A stretch of DNA of 64,000 nucleotides from Gordionus sp. m RMFG-2023. Lineage: Eukaryota > Nematomorpha > Gordioida > Chordodea > Parachordodidae. The notes under the pieces are model-generated. The model was not told the DNA's origin, searched no databases, and saw only the letters and a list, made by a program, of their open reading frames with translations. The stretch lies in the NCBI RefSeq assembly GCF_954871325.1, contig NC_088778.1:32190730-32254729 (forward strand), written 5' to 3'. Position 1 is the first letter of the stretch. Each line of letters opens with the position of its first letter. The translations under genes were made by a program, and so were the position numbers. This document shows, in pieces, positions 1-12,140 of the stretch.

Positions 1-1445
1 AAAAACAAAAATTGCATACTAGTTTTGTGTATTATCTAGCTTGCAACCTAATTGGATAGTTTGCTAGTTAATCATTTTGTAAAGTCTATTATTTAGTTAG
101 TTAAATTTGGATAATTCATAAATATTTTTTTAGAAAAAAACTTTAGTTTTTAAAAGAATATGAATTCTGAATAATTATAAAGCATCAAAAAATAAAATTT
201 TCCACACCTTCATTCCTTGTCCATGAAATATATATCTTATTATTACAAAAAAACATCATAAGCATTTTGTGGGGCTTTGTATCGATGAAAATTTGAATGT
301 TAAAAAGTATCTTTTCAAAAACATTATAACTTATGAGTAACAAAATTGATTTTGAAATCTAAAAATTTTGATTATTTTATAAATATTAATATTTTCAATT
401 TTATATAATAAAAACAAGTTTAAAATTATTTAAAATGTGATTAAATAAAATTTTTTTTTTATTTATAATCTTTTGTAATTCGCATCTGTAATAATACTAG
501 GTAATATCTAGACCTGTGTACAAAAGTCTAATGCCAGCAATGGATTTTAAAATTTTTCACTTGGGTTAGTTAAGCGCGCTGCATATTTTAAAAATAAATT
601 TAATTTCATAATTCAGTTTATATTTCATATTAATTTATTTGGGCACTCTTACTTTGGAATATTCATAGATTTAAAAAAATTTTATAAATTTTTGAATGCA
701 AGCAAAATATAATTGTAAGAGAATGAATATAAATAAGTTAGAAGTCGCATTATAATTTGAGGGAATATATTTTATTTTGTCGAGATTAGTAGAGCAAAAA
801 AGGAGGTTCTTATGGCATGGAGTATTAATCCAAGGATGTAAAAGATTCATTTCAAGAGTACTTTCCTAGCGAAATCACGAAGTCTATAAAGTTTCAGTCT
901 CTTTTTACCGAAGGTTAGTACATCCTGTTTTGGTATAGTCCGAGTAAAGTATGGCATTCTTGCTCTAGATTCACTAGTAAAATACGAAGCTATTTTACCA
1001 CTATATTAATAGAATGTTGCCCTTTATTAATTCTCACACTAAGCATTTCTTTCTACCATCGTGCTCCATAGGTTTTAACACCGTATTGGATATTGTGCAG
1101 TGCATCTCATTCCACATACCAGCAAATTATATAATAAATATCTTATAATTAAATTTTTAAATCAATTACATGGTGTGTGTAATTGAAACCACGTTCCATA
1201 TCTTAGATTCAAAATGTTATTTTTGGGCCACTATGATCTATTATATATATTTTTTTTGGTTAAATGTTTCAATGTTTCATCTAAAAAAATTGTAGACTTC
1301 AAATTTAAAATATTACGGCGAGAGAATTTTTTTAAGATATTTTGAAAATCTCATTTAACTTCAATTTATTTTATTTTTAATCAAATACATCACATAGTTT
1401 ATAAAATAGGGGATAATTAGTTTTATACATAATACGGTTCAAAGA
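1..1445. other. AT-rich intergenic, no gene seen
   Basis: Very AT-rich sequence with homopolymer runs. I see no open frame with coding character, no RNA gene and no clear element ends before the fold-back element that starts near 1446. Confidence 0.6.
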
Positions 1446-1654
1446 GTATTGTTAAACGGCTCATTTTGAGCCGATTTTAAAAACGGCTAACTCAATATTA
1501 TTATGCAAAACTTAAGATTTTGCTCATAAGTGGCAACAAAGGTTTGAACATCTGTTAATGAAATCTCGAGACTTAGATAATATTTTTCCGGCTAAAATAT
1601 TGAGTTAGCCTTTTTTTTAAAAAATCGGCTTAAATCGAGCCGTTTAACAACACT
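1446..1654. mobile_element. Fold-back MITE, family 1 (GTTAAACGGCTC ends)
   Basis: About 209 bp with inverted ends. The left end reads TTGTTAAACGGCTC and the right end reads GAGCCGTTTAACAAC, followed inward by matching blocks (AACGGCTAACTCAATAT on the left, ATATTGAGTTAGCC on the right). The middle is similar to the copy at 63663-63883, including a shared block around 'ACAAAGGTTTG.ACATCT'. There is no coding capacity. It is a non-autonomous DNA element; the superfamily is not clear because I cannot fix the target-site duplication. Confidence 0.8.
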
Positions 1655-2279
1655 ACGGTTCATGATTTTTCTTATTTAGTCTAAGTCTTTGAGATAACTA
1701 ATTTTGTTTCGAATATGATAATTTAATACTATTCTCTCTTCATTAAAATATTGAGATATATCTTAAAGTTTTGAAAGCTTATAAAAGCAAGTTTTCATTT
1801 TATTTTGGAAATTTGTTAATTTTAACATAAAATTTTATTAAATAATTAATTTTTTTTTTCTTTCTTTCTTTATTATTATCAACAATATAGTCAATATTAA
1901 TGTGATAGTAGAAACGGGAAAGTCCCATGCGGGTAATTTTAACAATCATGTTATTTATGTAGAGAGTTATTAAAAAAGTATACGATGAAATTTTATCAAT
2001 ATAAATAACATAATATATTTAATAGCACAAAAAATGAATATTTTTTACACATATTAATAATTTTTTTACTGGTATATGAAATATACCAATTCTCTATTCA
2101 ATTTTCTATTAATTTCATAAAGAATATTCCATATTTTTTTTTTCTAAGATGATGATTTATGAATTACCGCCACATTAACATATTTATAGTTTGCAAAAAA
2201 AAAATCCAATTAGAGGCCATATTTAATTCATTATGGTCATCTTAAATCCTAAATATTTTTAGAACATTGTTTTAATAAA
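1655..2279. other. AT-rich intergenic, nothing recognised
   Basis: Low-complexity AT sequence with short T runs. No gene, RNA or element end that I can support. Confidence 0.5.
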
Positions 2280-2970
2280 TTTTAATATCCGATTTTACCA
2301 GAAATGTATTCCTTCATGTTTGGAATACCCATCTTATGAATTGTAGACAATTTTGCTGTTAACCTTTTGAGTCGTTTATAATTTATATAAAAAATATATG
2401 GAAAATCGAATATAAATTATTTTATTTTTTTTTCCCAACCTTATGTTTTTATTTATAAAAATGATAAAACAAACTATTAAAACAAGAAATATAAAAATAT
2501 ATAAAATTACTGAATAAAAATAAATATATATTATAAAAAGTATCTAAGGCTCTAAAATAAAAAGAGTTTAATTTAATAATGAAAATGTACCTAAAAAAAC
2601 AAGTATAATTGTCTTTAAAAAGTTTTTGTTTAAGAAATAAGGATTCGCGATTTTTGTTATGTTATGTTAAAAAATTTTTAGTGATAAAGTTTTAAAAAAA
2701 AAATATGTAGACTGTGAAAAATTTTAGTTAGTTGATTTGACTCTATTGGCTGAAATATAAAGTTATTTAATTTTGAATATTTATTAAATTTTTTTTTATT
2801 TTATATTAAGTTTCAAAGTTTATGAAAAAAATTGTCTCAAATTCATAGGGTGGCTATTTCAAACATGATAGAATACATTTCTGGAAAAATCAGATTTTTT
2901 TGAATTTTAAAAAACGCGCTCAAAAAATGATTTTATAGTTGAAAAAATAACACATTGTTGGAAAAAAACA
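2280..2970. mobile_element. Fold-back MITE, family 2 (AAATGTATTC..CATGTTT ends)
   Basis: The left end holds ATCCGATTTTACCAGAAATG followed by a CATGTTTGGAATA block. The right end near 2850-2970 holds the inverted counterpart: a CATGATAGAATACATTTCTGG block, then a GCGCTC motif. The same inverted pair recurs at 12640, 17815, 20190, 26790 and 47890, so this is a dispersed family. The interior is AT-rich and non-coding. The outer limits are approximate. Confidence 0.65.
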
Positions 2971-3834
2971 TATTGATTATAGTATTGTTAAATTTACCTA
3001 ACTTTAGTCAACTATGAAACAGCATGGCCATGTTTCTAACCAAAAATATTATAATCAATTCAAGCTGAGACTCAACTTAGAGGCTTAATTCAATTTTTTA
3101 GACTAAAAGTTTGATTAATAGGTAATTTAACAATTTGACTATATATAAATAAAGCAATAACAATTAATAAAAATATTTATAATAATTATACCACTTCGTT
3201 TATTACCATAATTTATTTTACTCTTAAATTATTAATGCCTAATTGCTATACTAAGTATATATAGAAATTTTATTTTTTTTTAAAAAAAAAAAAACCATTA
3301 CATTTTTTTTTGTTTGAAAACTTTCTACATAAATATTAAATTGCAAAAATAGAAAGTATTTCGAATTAAGAATTTTAAATTTAATAAAAATTTGAAAAAT
3401 TATATATTACTTTTTACATTTGACAAAAACCTATTATCTCTGTAATATGAAAAAGAGAGATTATTTTAGCTAGCAGGTAATAATCCTTTATGAAGGACAA
3501 TTTGCTTAAATTGTAAACTTTAAAAAAGAATTACAAACTAAAGGCCAGACCCGGATTATATTAGAATTCCGTGTATATAATATTCGAATTATTTAATAAC
3601 ATTATATTTTAATTTTTTAAAAGACCTCTCTTTTGCCGGAATTATATTTAGTAAATTTGCTAATATTTTTACGCGAGTAATTTTTTGAATAAAATAAGGG
3701 TAGATTAAATTAAAAGCTTTTAAAAGCTATTTTTTATTTCTAAGAATTTTTTTTTAAAAAAAATGAATTTTTGAAAAGAGAATACAAAAGCTTCAACTAG
3801 AAATTTTTAAACATAATTAAACTTGTTTTTTTAA
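2971..3834. other. AT-rich intergenic, nothing recognised
   Basis: No open frame of coding character and no repeat that I could pair. It contains poly-A and poly-T runs near 3280. Confidence 0.5.
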
Positions 3835-4764
3835 GTAGGGGAAATGTGGCATGAATGGCCATGTTTTTGCTTTTTTGAAAAAAAGGTATTAAAATTTATG
3901 TTTAACCAAACAAATTTTATATCAATGTGTAGCCTAAATATTAATCTTTAAAATAAAATTAGAATCAAAGCTATATGTCTAATAGTTTATGAGCTAGATG
4001 AGGTAATGTGAAAGTTGTTTTTCTGGCCAGTCAAAACATATTATGTATTGACTGGCCATATACTATGTGTTAATTGACCATAATATATTATTTAAGAATT
4101 TTATTATAAATATAAAATAATACAATATGAAATACTTGTAAAAGACTTATATTGATATTTCTACATTTTTTAGTTATATAAAAAATTAATTATACACTAA
4201 TTTAATTAGTATTATAATCTCAATTTATTACCGCATCTATTTAATGATAATATTATAAATTAATATCTTAATTATCATTTTACTAAACATTCTTAAGCTT
4301 GTTCATCATTTTATTTCACCAAATGTTGTTTTGCAAGAGCTTTTTATTTTAATATGAGTATGTGAATGAGCGAATTGTGGCCAATCAATACATGGCCAGT
4401 CAATACCCATCTCTCTATTATTATTTAGCGCCTTATATGTCTATTAAATAAAGCTTTTAAAGTCTAATTTTTTGTGTGAAAAATGTAAATGCCTAATGAT
4501 AATATTTATATAAAATATCAATAATCTAAATTAGTAATATCCAAACAAAAAAATGTGTAAGGTGATTTTTCCAGAAAGAGGTACTAAAAATAGTTTATTT
4601 GAAATATTTATTTATTGCTATATTCAATAAATGAACTTAGGTAAGGTACATATCATAAATATACACATTTTGACCAATTTTGAGAGAAATTGGTCTAATA
4701 GATATAAAGTTAAAGGGTGGTGGCCAGTCTTCAACCATGGCCGTTTATGGCACATTTCCCCTAC
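3835..4764. mobile_element. Non-autonomous DNA transposon with ~29 bp TIRs
   Basis: The left end begins GTAGGGGAAATGTGGCATG and continues AATGGCCATG. The right end is the inverse with three mismatches over about 29 bp (CATGGCCGTTTATGGCACAT then TTCCCCTAC). The 930 bp interior has no open frame but contains several short GGCCAGTCAATAC-like repeats near 4020-4070 and 4378-4410. It is bounded by TTAA on the left and ATAT on the right, so the target-site duplication and superfamily are undecided. Confidence 0.75.
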
Positions 4765-5591
4765 ATATTTATTATTAAATTAAGAGCATTTTAGAGCCTT
4801 CGATACTTATAATAATATATATATATATATTTATTTTTATTTAGTAATTTTATATATTTTTATATACTTGGTTTAATATTTTAGTTTGTTTTATAATTTT
4901 AATAAGTGTTTTATCATTTTACATTTATAAATTTTGAAATTGTTAAATAAAATGTAATTATAATGAAAATTAGGTTATAATTGTTATAACTACTATTTTT
5001 TTGTTTTTGTTTCCATTTATAATAGTTAATTTAAAAAAAAATTAATTTAAAATATTTATATTTTAATTGTCCGTTAAATTAGCATAATGTATAATACATT
5101 ATATATATATGCATTTTTTGAATCTTTTAAAATTAAATTTTAAAAATAGGTTTCATTTTTGTTAAGAGCTATTTTGATAGCGCTTCTAAGAAGGCCATGT
5201 AAAATCCTTTTTGTTATAACGCTAGGTATAAAACAAAGCACTGTTCGTTCGGGAAACATATTCTAAATTTCTACAATAAGGTATATAAGATTTCGATATA
5301 GAATAGAGATAACGTTTGATGAACTTTCAAAAAATATTAGTCAGAATGTATTCACACCTCATTTGCTTCGATAAAATTACTTATAAAAGTCTCTAAGGAA
5401 ATCCCCACTAAATTAGAGAGATAAAGTCTAAGCAAAAATGATTTCGAAAAAAAGATACGAATTAATTAACAAGCACCCTATAAATTCAAACATTAATCAG
5501 TATTTTTTATCTATAAAGACCTCGTAATATTTATTATAGCAGATTCAGTCAACTCCTTTCCAATCGACTCAGCTGAAGGATTACTTCAAGA
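4765..5591. other. AT-rich intergenic
   Basis: Contains AT dinucleotide runs near 4810 and 5100. From about 5200 to 5590 base composition is slightly less extreme, but I see no supported gene. Confidence 0.5.
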
Positions 5592-5882
5592 TTATAAAAA
5601 AATATCGATGATTCCTGGGCATACTAAATACACGGCAAGTAATATAACAGATATCAGCAAACTTATAGGAGATCGAGCTTTACCCTTTAATTTAATCCCT
5701 CTAGACTTTGGTGAACCACTAATAGCCCTAAGGGCATTTGGGCTATTTTCATATGGGACGTATTTAGAAGGAGCATCTCTAAAATGATTTAAAAAAGAAT
5801 TAAAGTATCTTTTATCAGATATTTTGGCACCTAACAAATGAGGATTTTGAATTAAAGATAGCTGCGAAACTTGAATTGTCAT
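5592..5882 (-). CDS. Possible small membrane-tail protein, 96 aa (hypothetical)
   Basis: An open frame on the minus strand with less biased composition than its surroundings. The first ~70 residues are polar with several Lys, Arg and Ser-Pro pairs. The last ~25 residues, from about residue 72, are strongly hydrophobic (core LLISVILLAVYLVCPGIIDI) and could be a tail anchor. No domain is recognised. There is no obvious partner exon, TATA box or poly-A signal. It could equally be a decayed exon or chance. It lies just outside the 18S-bearing unit that begins near 6013. Confidence 0.2.
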   Translation of the reverse strand: MTIQVSQLSLIQNPHLLGAKISDKRYFNSFLNHFRDAPSKYVPYENSPNALRAISGSPKSRGIKLKGKARSPISLLISVILLAVYLVCPGIIDIFL

Positions 5883-6165
5883 TTAGCTAGGATCTTCCAG
5901 TATTGAAATGACATTCGAATGATTTATTTATCAAACTTGATATTTTAGGAATTGGGGAAAGTTCAATATGGGTTCAATGGATTAGAATATAACTAGGTTG
6001 GTCGTGATTTTATTGTAGTAAATATTTTAGCGAATAAAAAAAAATACCAAAGTGTGATTGTACAAATTATTGATATTATCTGAACTATATATAGGTAGTT
6101 TTGTTTTTTCTTGTTAATAATCAAGGTAAATTATAAGCAAATTAAATTTACCGTCTCTTGTCAAA

Positions 6166-6904
6166 AGAAAAATTAAATCATCCAAATTAACAAAATAAAA
6201 ATAATAAATATCATAAAATTGTAGTAAACTATCAACAGATATAACAAATGTTTTCAATTCATTATGGACTAAATTTATGATTCAGAATTTTCTCCAAAAA
6301 ATATCCAAAAATTCTTTAATTTACCTATAATCAAGCTATGGAACATAGTGTTGTTAAAAGCCCAATTTTGGGTTCGAAATTAGTTATCCAAAATGAATTA
6401 ATAAATTATCATTCGGATTTTTGAAACTAACCCAAATTGCATATTAAAATTATTTTGGTCAAAAGAAAGAAAGAAAAAAAAGAATGAAAGAAAGAAAAAA
6501 TGAAAGAAAGAAACTTAATACAAAATTTTGAGTGCGATGGCAAAAGGGCTAAATGTAAAACCTGCGTGACAGTAAATATGTTTAAAAAATAAGTCTTACC
6601 GTAAAAGTTTTTTTGTTTTAGTTCGCAAAACAAATTTCGATTTAAGTAAACCTAACATTTTATAAAACACATGTAATAACAATATATATTTACACTTTTT
6701 GTATTGGGAAATTTAATTGACCTTTCTTTTTTGTTAAATAATAATAATAGGCGAATAATTACGCCTTTCGTTTTCGTGTCGAACAATCGATGCGGAAATA
6801 TTTATCTTCCCTTTTTTTTTTATATGGGAGGATATTCTTTCCTTTTCAAATAGGATGGTCGAGGCGAAATATAGTCGGATTAGTTTTACAAAAAAAAATT
6901 ATTT
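6166..6904. other. AT-rich filler with partial family 1 end and AAAG tract
   Basis: Near 6348 there is one end of the family 1 fold-back element (AGTGTTGTTAAAAGCCC). Near 6463-6513 there is an imperfect AAAG tract. The short minus-strand frame here is a product of that tract. No gene is supported. Confidence 0.45.
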
Positions 6905-7325
6905 CTTCTCTTCTCTTTGCTCGAGACCGATAAAGATCCCGAATCATGACCCGTCCAAAGACCTCACTAAATCATTCAATCGGTAGTAGCGACGGGCGGT
7001 GTATACAAAGGGCAGGGACGTAATCAACGCGAGATTATGACTCGCGCTTACTGGATAGATTATCAATATTTTTATAAACCACATCAATAAATTATCTTTA
7101 ATTTTTCTCTAACTCGATCCTTAAAATTCCTTAGCAATAAAGATTCATTAATATATGATCATTATAAAGGAATAAAATTTTTTTATAATGCATTTTCCCC
7201 GCGAGGGCTTCTTCTTAAGACAAAGACTCGCCATTGCAATACACGAGGCTAATTATATTAGCTTCATAGGCAGTCTCATTCCCCAAGATGATCCTTTTTA
7301 ACCCCAATACTTTTTTATATTAAAA
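6905..7325 (-). rRNA. 18S (SSU) rRNA 3'-domain fragment, probably a pseudogene
   Basis: Read on the minus strand, about 7053 down to 6935 matches the universally conserved 3' domain of eukaryotic 18S rRNA. It includes CACCGCCCGTCGCTACTACC, preceded by a block ending CCCTGCCCTTTGTATACAC and followed by GATTGAATGATTTAGTGAGG. Upstream in the rRNA sense (about 7300-7200) there is a weaker match to the V7 region (GGAATGAGACTGCC ... CTTAAGAAGAAGCCCTCGCG). The conserved stretch normally found between these two blocks is replaced by AT-rich sequence, and the 3' end of the gene is not recognisable below 6905. That makes a decayed or rearranged copy more likely than a working gene. An extremely divergent but real rRNA cannot be excluded from sequence alone. 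Confidence 0.8.
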
Positions 7326-7760
7326 AAATAATATTTTAAGAATTTTTTTTATATATTTGTTTATATTATAACAATTATGAGTGTAATTTTTTAGAATTTA
7401 AAATAAAAATTTTAATTTTATAATTACTAACCAATAAATATTCATATATCATGCAATAACACACAAAAAGGCGATATAGAGTTTATAAAGATATATTAGG
7501 ATCCAATTTCTCTTAATTAATATTGATGATATCTTCTATTCTCAATCATGATGTTATAAATTGTGATATCATTAAAATTTATGAGTTACCATCTCCCATA
7601 ATCAATACACTTTACTCCTATTAATATAATAAATACAAGTAAGGGGTAATTCATTTATTCGATCGAAAGATCCTTGGATCAGCCCGAACTAGAAAAGGAA
7701 GATCCGATTAAGAGGACTGGTGGAGCCATTCATAGATGCCATCCTTAATAATCCATAAAC
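7326..7760 (-). other. Possible degenerate continuation of the rRNA fragment
   Basis: Between 7640 and 7760 composition becomes more balanced. On the minus strand a stretch loosely resembles the end of the 18S V4 region, in the order expected for the rRNA fragment below it. The similarity is weak and I did not find the core conserved motifs of the middle of 18S. The rest is AT-rich. Confidence 0.25.
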
Positions 7761-8508
7761 AATCATTACATAAATGATTTTTAATGCTAATAATAAATTA
7801 TTTTTAATATTCCATAAATTTTTATTTTATATAAATTAAGTCATTTTTTTAAAAATTACTTATTACCTAATTCATAAATTCTCTCATATATCATATGAAT
7901 GACGATAAGTGACTGGAAATATATATTTATCGGTTCAAATATGATAAGTTATAACTATTATCTTTGATCAAAAAATCCGTCAAAAAATTTGCACCTTAAA
8001 CCTGAGAAATATGGCTGACAACATACTTTGTGAATCCGAACCAAACCCATTTACGCTAAAATTTTGAGATCAGTTTTTTTAACTTAAATCTTATCAAATT
8101 AGTTATAATTATAAATTAAAAAACAAGAAATTTTATGATACTACTTTTAAATTTTTTTTTATTATTTTAATTCACCAGTTTTATAGTTATACTTATTCCA
8201 TTTCATTAATGAACAAGCCTAAATTATAGGTTATACTTTTTAAACTTTAAATGAAATTTCATTAAAAAAACTATGTTTATTTTATAATATTTTTTGTTGG
8301 AAATTTTAGAATATTACAATAAAATTTTGTTTAATTTTGGAGATGATTTAAAATTTTTTTTATTAAACAAGAGACGGTTAATTTAAATTGCATACAAAAT
8401 TTACCTTGATATTTAACAAGAGAAATAAAACTACCTATATATAGTTATAATTTATATATTCAGACCTTGGTATTTTTTTTTAAAATTCGCTAATTAAATA
8501 TTTATTGC

Positions 8509-9227
8509 GCAAATCAGCTATAAAAATATATTATCGTTAAAATTCAGACTTAGTATATTCTTCCTCCCCAATCCTTACAATTATAAAAATAATAGGAATT
8601 TAAAAATGAAAAAAGAAAGGCAAAGAGTAAGTCCATTCATACCCAAAAATTGAACAACAAAATTATTTATCTTAAAAGCTTGTGTAGTACGAGTTTTGGA
8701 CTATTATAGACTAAATAAGAAAATCTTGAACCGTTCTCACTAAGTAAAAATTTCTGTTTAGCGGCATGCTATATAAATATATATGTTAGAGTTAATGTGT
8801 TTTTTTATGTGAGGAACGTTATCAAATTTTTCAGTATGAGTAATAAGTATATACAAAGTTCAAAATCATATATATTTTTTTTTGCTTTAGAGCACTATAT
8901 TTGTGATGTTTTATATACGAAGCATTCTAATTACTATTTAAACAGAAAAAAAATTTAAAGGATTTATTTATGCAGGAAAAAATTGCAAAACTTATCAAAG
9001 GATTTTGGCATTTTAAGGTAAAATTTGATCCAAAAATCTCTTCTTCCTCTTCCTCAAATTTTTCCATTTTTTTCTTCCAAGCTCTATTTTATAGTATCCT
9101 CATCCTTTTCTAATAAATATTACAGAACTTTGCATATTTTTAAAAATACGACCAATTTTTGGGACATTGTAATGTATTTTGTTTATAGAATGGTGGTTTG
9201 AATTTGAATAAAATATTATATGTATTT
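8509..9227. other. AT-rich intergenic, nothing recognised
   Basis: No coding frame, RNA or paired repeat found between the right inverted repeat of the rRNA-bearing unit and the small hAT-like element. Confidence 0.5.
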
Positions 9228-9380
9228 CAGAGACCTGAAGAGGTACCATTTGTACGGCCTGGCCTGGATTTTTTTAAAAAAAAATATTTTCGGCCAGGCC
9301 CGTTTCGGCCATTTTTTAAGAAAATTTTAAGCCCAACCCGGTCCGGGTATATTCAGACAGGCTGGGCCTACAGGTCTCTG
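9228..9380. mobile_element. hAT-like MITE with GGCC-rich core (complete copy)
   Basis: The 153 bp element starts CAGAGACCTGAAG and ends CTACAGGTCTCTG, a clear terminal inverted repeat with the CAGAG form typical of hAT elements. It is flanked by 8 bp ATGTATTT and ATATATCT, matching at six of eight positions, as expected for an old hAT target-site duplication. The interior is a GC-rich block of GGCC/GGCCCG motifs alternating with T-run/A-run stretches. Related copies: 25344-25665, 49654-49773 and 56575-56715. Confidence 0.75.
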
Positions 9381-9388
9381 ATATATCT

Positions 9389-10220
9389 TAATTTTTAAAA
9401 AAAATTTGAGTGATATTTTAAAGTTTATGTTGACATTTTCGAAATTTTGATTGATATTTTTGATTGATAATTTTGTAACAGAACAGAATTTATCAAAAAC
9501 AAGTTTTTTTCAGCCTATTTGAAGCCCTAAGATACATTATATATTTTTGGATTTTTATGATTGAGAATTATTTTTTTTATTTTATTACAAAAAAATAAAT
9601 TTAAAATTATGTAAATTAAAATCAAATGAATTTTAAATTAAAATATAAAAAAAATGAAAATAAAATATATTTCAAATCGATATTTTAATCTTTACAAAGA
9701 TATATATATATATAAAATAATAGAAAGGGGAAAAAAAACATTATTACAAATATTTGACTATATAAGTGGTATTTCATTATTCGATCCAAAATGTAATACA
9801 AAAAATAATTATATGTAAAATTGACATGTGAAACATTAAAGAAAAGTGACAAAAAACAAAAATTTTTTTTGAGATCAAAAAAAGTTTTAATGTGAATTAT
9901 TTTATAATTTTAGTCGAAGAAGATGGTTTGTTTCGAATTATAATCATATTTTCGTCGTTGGTAGAATTTTAAATATCTATATTTTTACTGTTAATAAAAA
10001 TGATATTAATATAAATTAAATATTTTTTTTATTTTTATTTTGCTTAGGGATAAATTTGTATTTGTTTAAAAGAACAAAATAATTAGTTTCATTTCCATTC
10101 ATTTCCATTCTTTTCTTATCTTCTCATTAATTTCAAATTTTGTTTTTTTAAAGGGAAGAGGGGGAGGGGAAGACTAGGTAGGAAGACGAAATATGCTTGT
10201 GCAAGGTTCCCGTTTTACCT
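9389..10220. other. AT-rich intergenic, nothing recognised
   Basis: No gene-like frame. Contains a purine-rich GGGAAGAGGGGGAGGGG stretch near 10152. Confidence 0.5.
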
Positions 10221-10239
10221 TTATTTTACTTCAAAGTAC

Positions 10240-10485
10240 ATCCTCCAGGGTTGTTCAAAATGCCCGATTACGGTCATTAATAAAAGACAAAAGAATAAGA
10301 TTTTAGCCAAAATAATTATTATATCTGGAAATTTTGCTTGTAGATGGCTGAAAAGGTTTGGACATCTATTGGTCAAATCTCCAGGTTTTTCTAATATTAT
10401 TTGTATTAAAATCTTAATGGAACCGTATTTTCTAAGAACCCTAACATCCTCAAGCTTTGTAAAGTAACCGGAAGTGCAAAATTTT
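10240..10485. mobile_element. Degenerate fold-back element, family 1
   Basis: Shares the internal signature of family 1 (TTTTAGCCAAAAT, then TAGATGGCTG, then AAGGTTTGGACATCTATT). The ends are poorly preserved. The 91-codon minus-strand open frame across it is accidental. Confidence 0.4.
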
Positions 10486-10861
10486 AATTTATACAAAAAA
10501 ATTATCTTTTTGAACTGATATTTTTATAAAATGGAAATGACAATTAATAATAATATATTACCAATTTAAAATGCTTCATTTGAAATTTGACAGGATAAAG
10601 CAAAATGCTATAGTGTGTTCACTATACGTAAGAATTCCTTTTTCAATAGCTATAAAATTTAGATTTTTGGGCACTCCCGATTTTCAAAAACTTATGAGAT
10701 TAAGATTTTATGAGCATTTCTCAATTTTCACAATCTTCCTTTAGACTTTCTGATCCTCGAGTTTATTGTATAGCACGAAAGAAATAGAGCTGCCCAAATA
10801 TTAATGATTATTACATTTCATTCTAAAATGAGTGATGAGCTATTTCAAATTCTGATTTTCT

Positions 10862-12140
10862 TTTGAATCCAATTCCTGATTCAAACAAATTTATTATTTG
10901 CAGGAGATATAGTCCAAATTTTGGATTACTCTTTGGACATAATAATACAGGATATAATATTAAAGTAATTAATTTTTTTAAATTATATATTATTTTGTTT
11001 ATTATAATTATAGTCATTATAAACTTATATCGTAAAATATTATAAAAAATCTTTTATTATATTCCGTCGAAATATCATGTAAATTGTTTGAAAAGAATTT
11101 TTGAATAATTCGATTCTTTTGTTCGCTTGAAACTATCATAACATACTATATATTAAAGGGTAAGGATTAACTGACTAGGCCGGGCTAAAAGATTAATGGG
11201 CTGATATAAGTCATTTATAATAAACGTGTTATGTTCATCCGTTGCATTATTTACAAAATCAAAGCCAATAAATAAGTATAATATATTAATATGGAGCGTT
11301 ATGATGATAACGCTACGATAAAATTTTAAAAACATATGTTGCCTTGGGTATTTCAAAAGTTATTATAGTTATCAATAATTAGCTTTGATTTCGATAGCGT
11401 TAAAATAACGCAACGTCTAAACATACCGCCTTTACTATATATGAGGCCCTAGGCTGTGTCCTGGTTCGACATAATACTAAACTGCTGGATTTTTAACTGC
11501 CTTTTTAATATGTACTAAACAGCCAAAAATGTAAAGATTTTATGCATGCCACTCATTTATTTTTTCTAAATAAAGATCGTACATATCAATATAGAAAAAG
11601 AGGTAAATAATATATATAAATTTAATTTATTATTCAACAAGCCCATACTTTGCATTAGCGTGAATGATATTCGATTTAATATCTTTCCTCAATAGTCGAA
11701 AAAATTTTTGGCTCATTATGCTAAAATCATAGCTGCGTTAGTTTAAAATATAGATTATTAGAAAATCTTGCCCATTTAATTTATTTGAGTTATTTCGTGT
11801 CAATCAACATAGGATGATAGAGCATTTTGTTCTTCTATTTTTTTAGTGTCAGTGAGACCTATGTTAGAGAAATTGAGAGTTTATATTAGTTATTTCAAAC
11901 AAAATTATATTGAATTACAAAATAAAGCAGACGATAAAATTACGAATAATAAGCAGACGATAAAATTACAAATAATAAAAATTTATTGTAATTTAAATGA
12001 ATAATATTAAATAAAAATTAAGTATTTTATTAGAAAAAAAATTTATACAAAAAAATAATTGTGATGGAAAAGTTACATAGACAAGGAACGTGTCACATCG
12101 GTAAAAAGTCTTTGTATATACATATTATATATATAAATAT
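10862..12140. repeat. Dispersed ~1.3 kb repeat, copy 1 (partner at 41510-42880)
   Basis: Many blocks match 41510-42880 in the same orientation: CTGATTCAAACAAATTT, ATTTATAATAAACGTGTTAT, ATTTCGATAG followed by GTTAAAATAACGCAACG, ACATACCGCCTTT, GGTTCGACATAATACTAAAC and GACAAGGAACGTGT. No open frame is conserved between the copies, so the shared sequence is unlikely to be protein-coding. No terminal inverted repeats or target-site duplications were found. A non-autonomous element or an old segmental copy are both possible. Confidence 0.75.

Larger units (their letters stand above)
6013..8508. mobile_element. ~2.5 kb unit with ~150 bp inverted repeats enclosing an 18S rRNA piece
   Basis: Positions 6013-6165 and 8364-8508 are inverted copies of each other with indels. 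Shared blocks, read inward from the left, include TATTTTAGCGAAT/AAAAAAAAATACCAA, AACTATATATAGGTAGTTTT, TCTTGTTAAT, AAGGTAAATT and CCGTCTCTTGT, each found in reverse complement on the right. The interior holds a degenerate small-subunit rRNA fragment on the minus strand and AT-rich filler. I infer either a transposon-like unit that captured rDNA or an inverted duplication around an rDNA scrap. No transposase is visible. Target-site duplications were not identified. Confidence 0.55.

Noticed and set aside
9198-9398. 66-codon Phe/Pro-rich frame
   Set aside because: It spans the entire hAT-like MITE including both terminal repeats.
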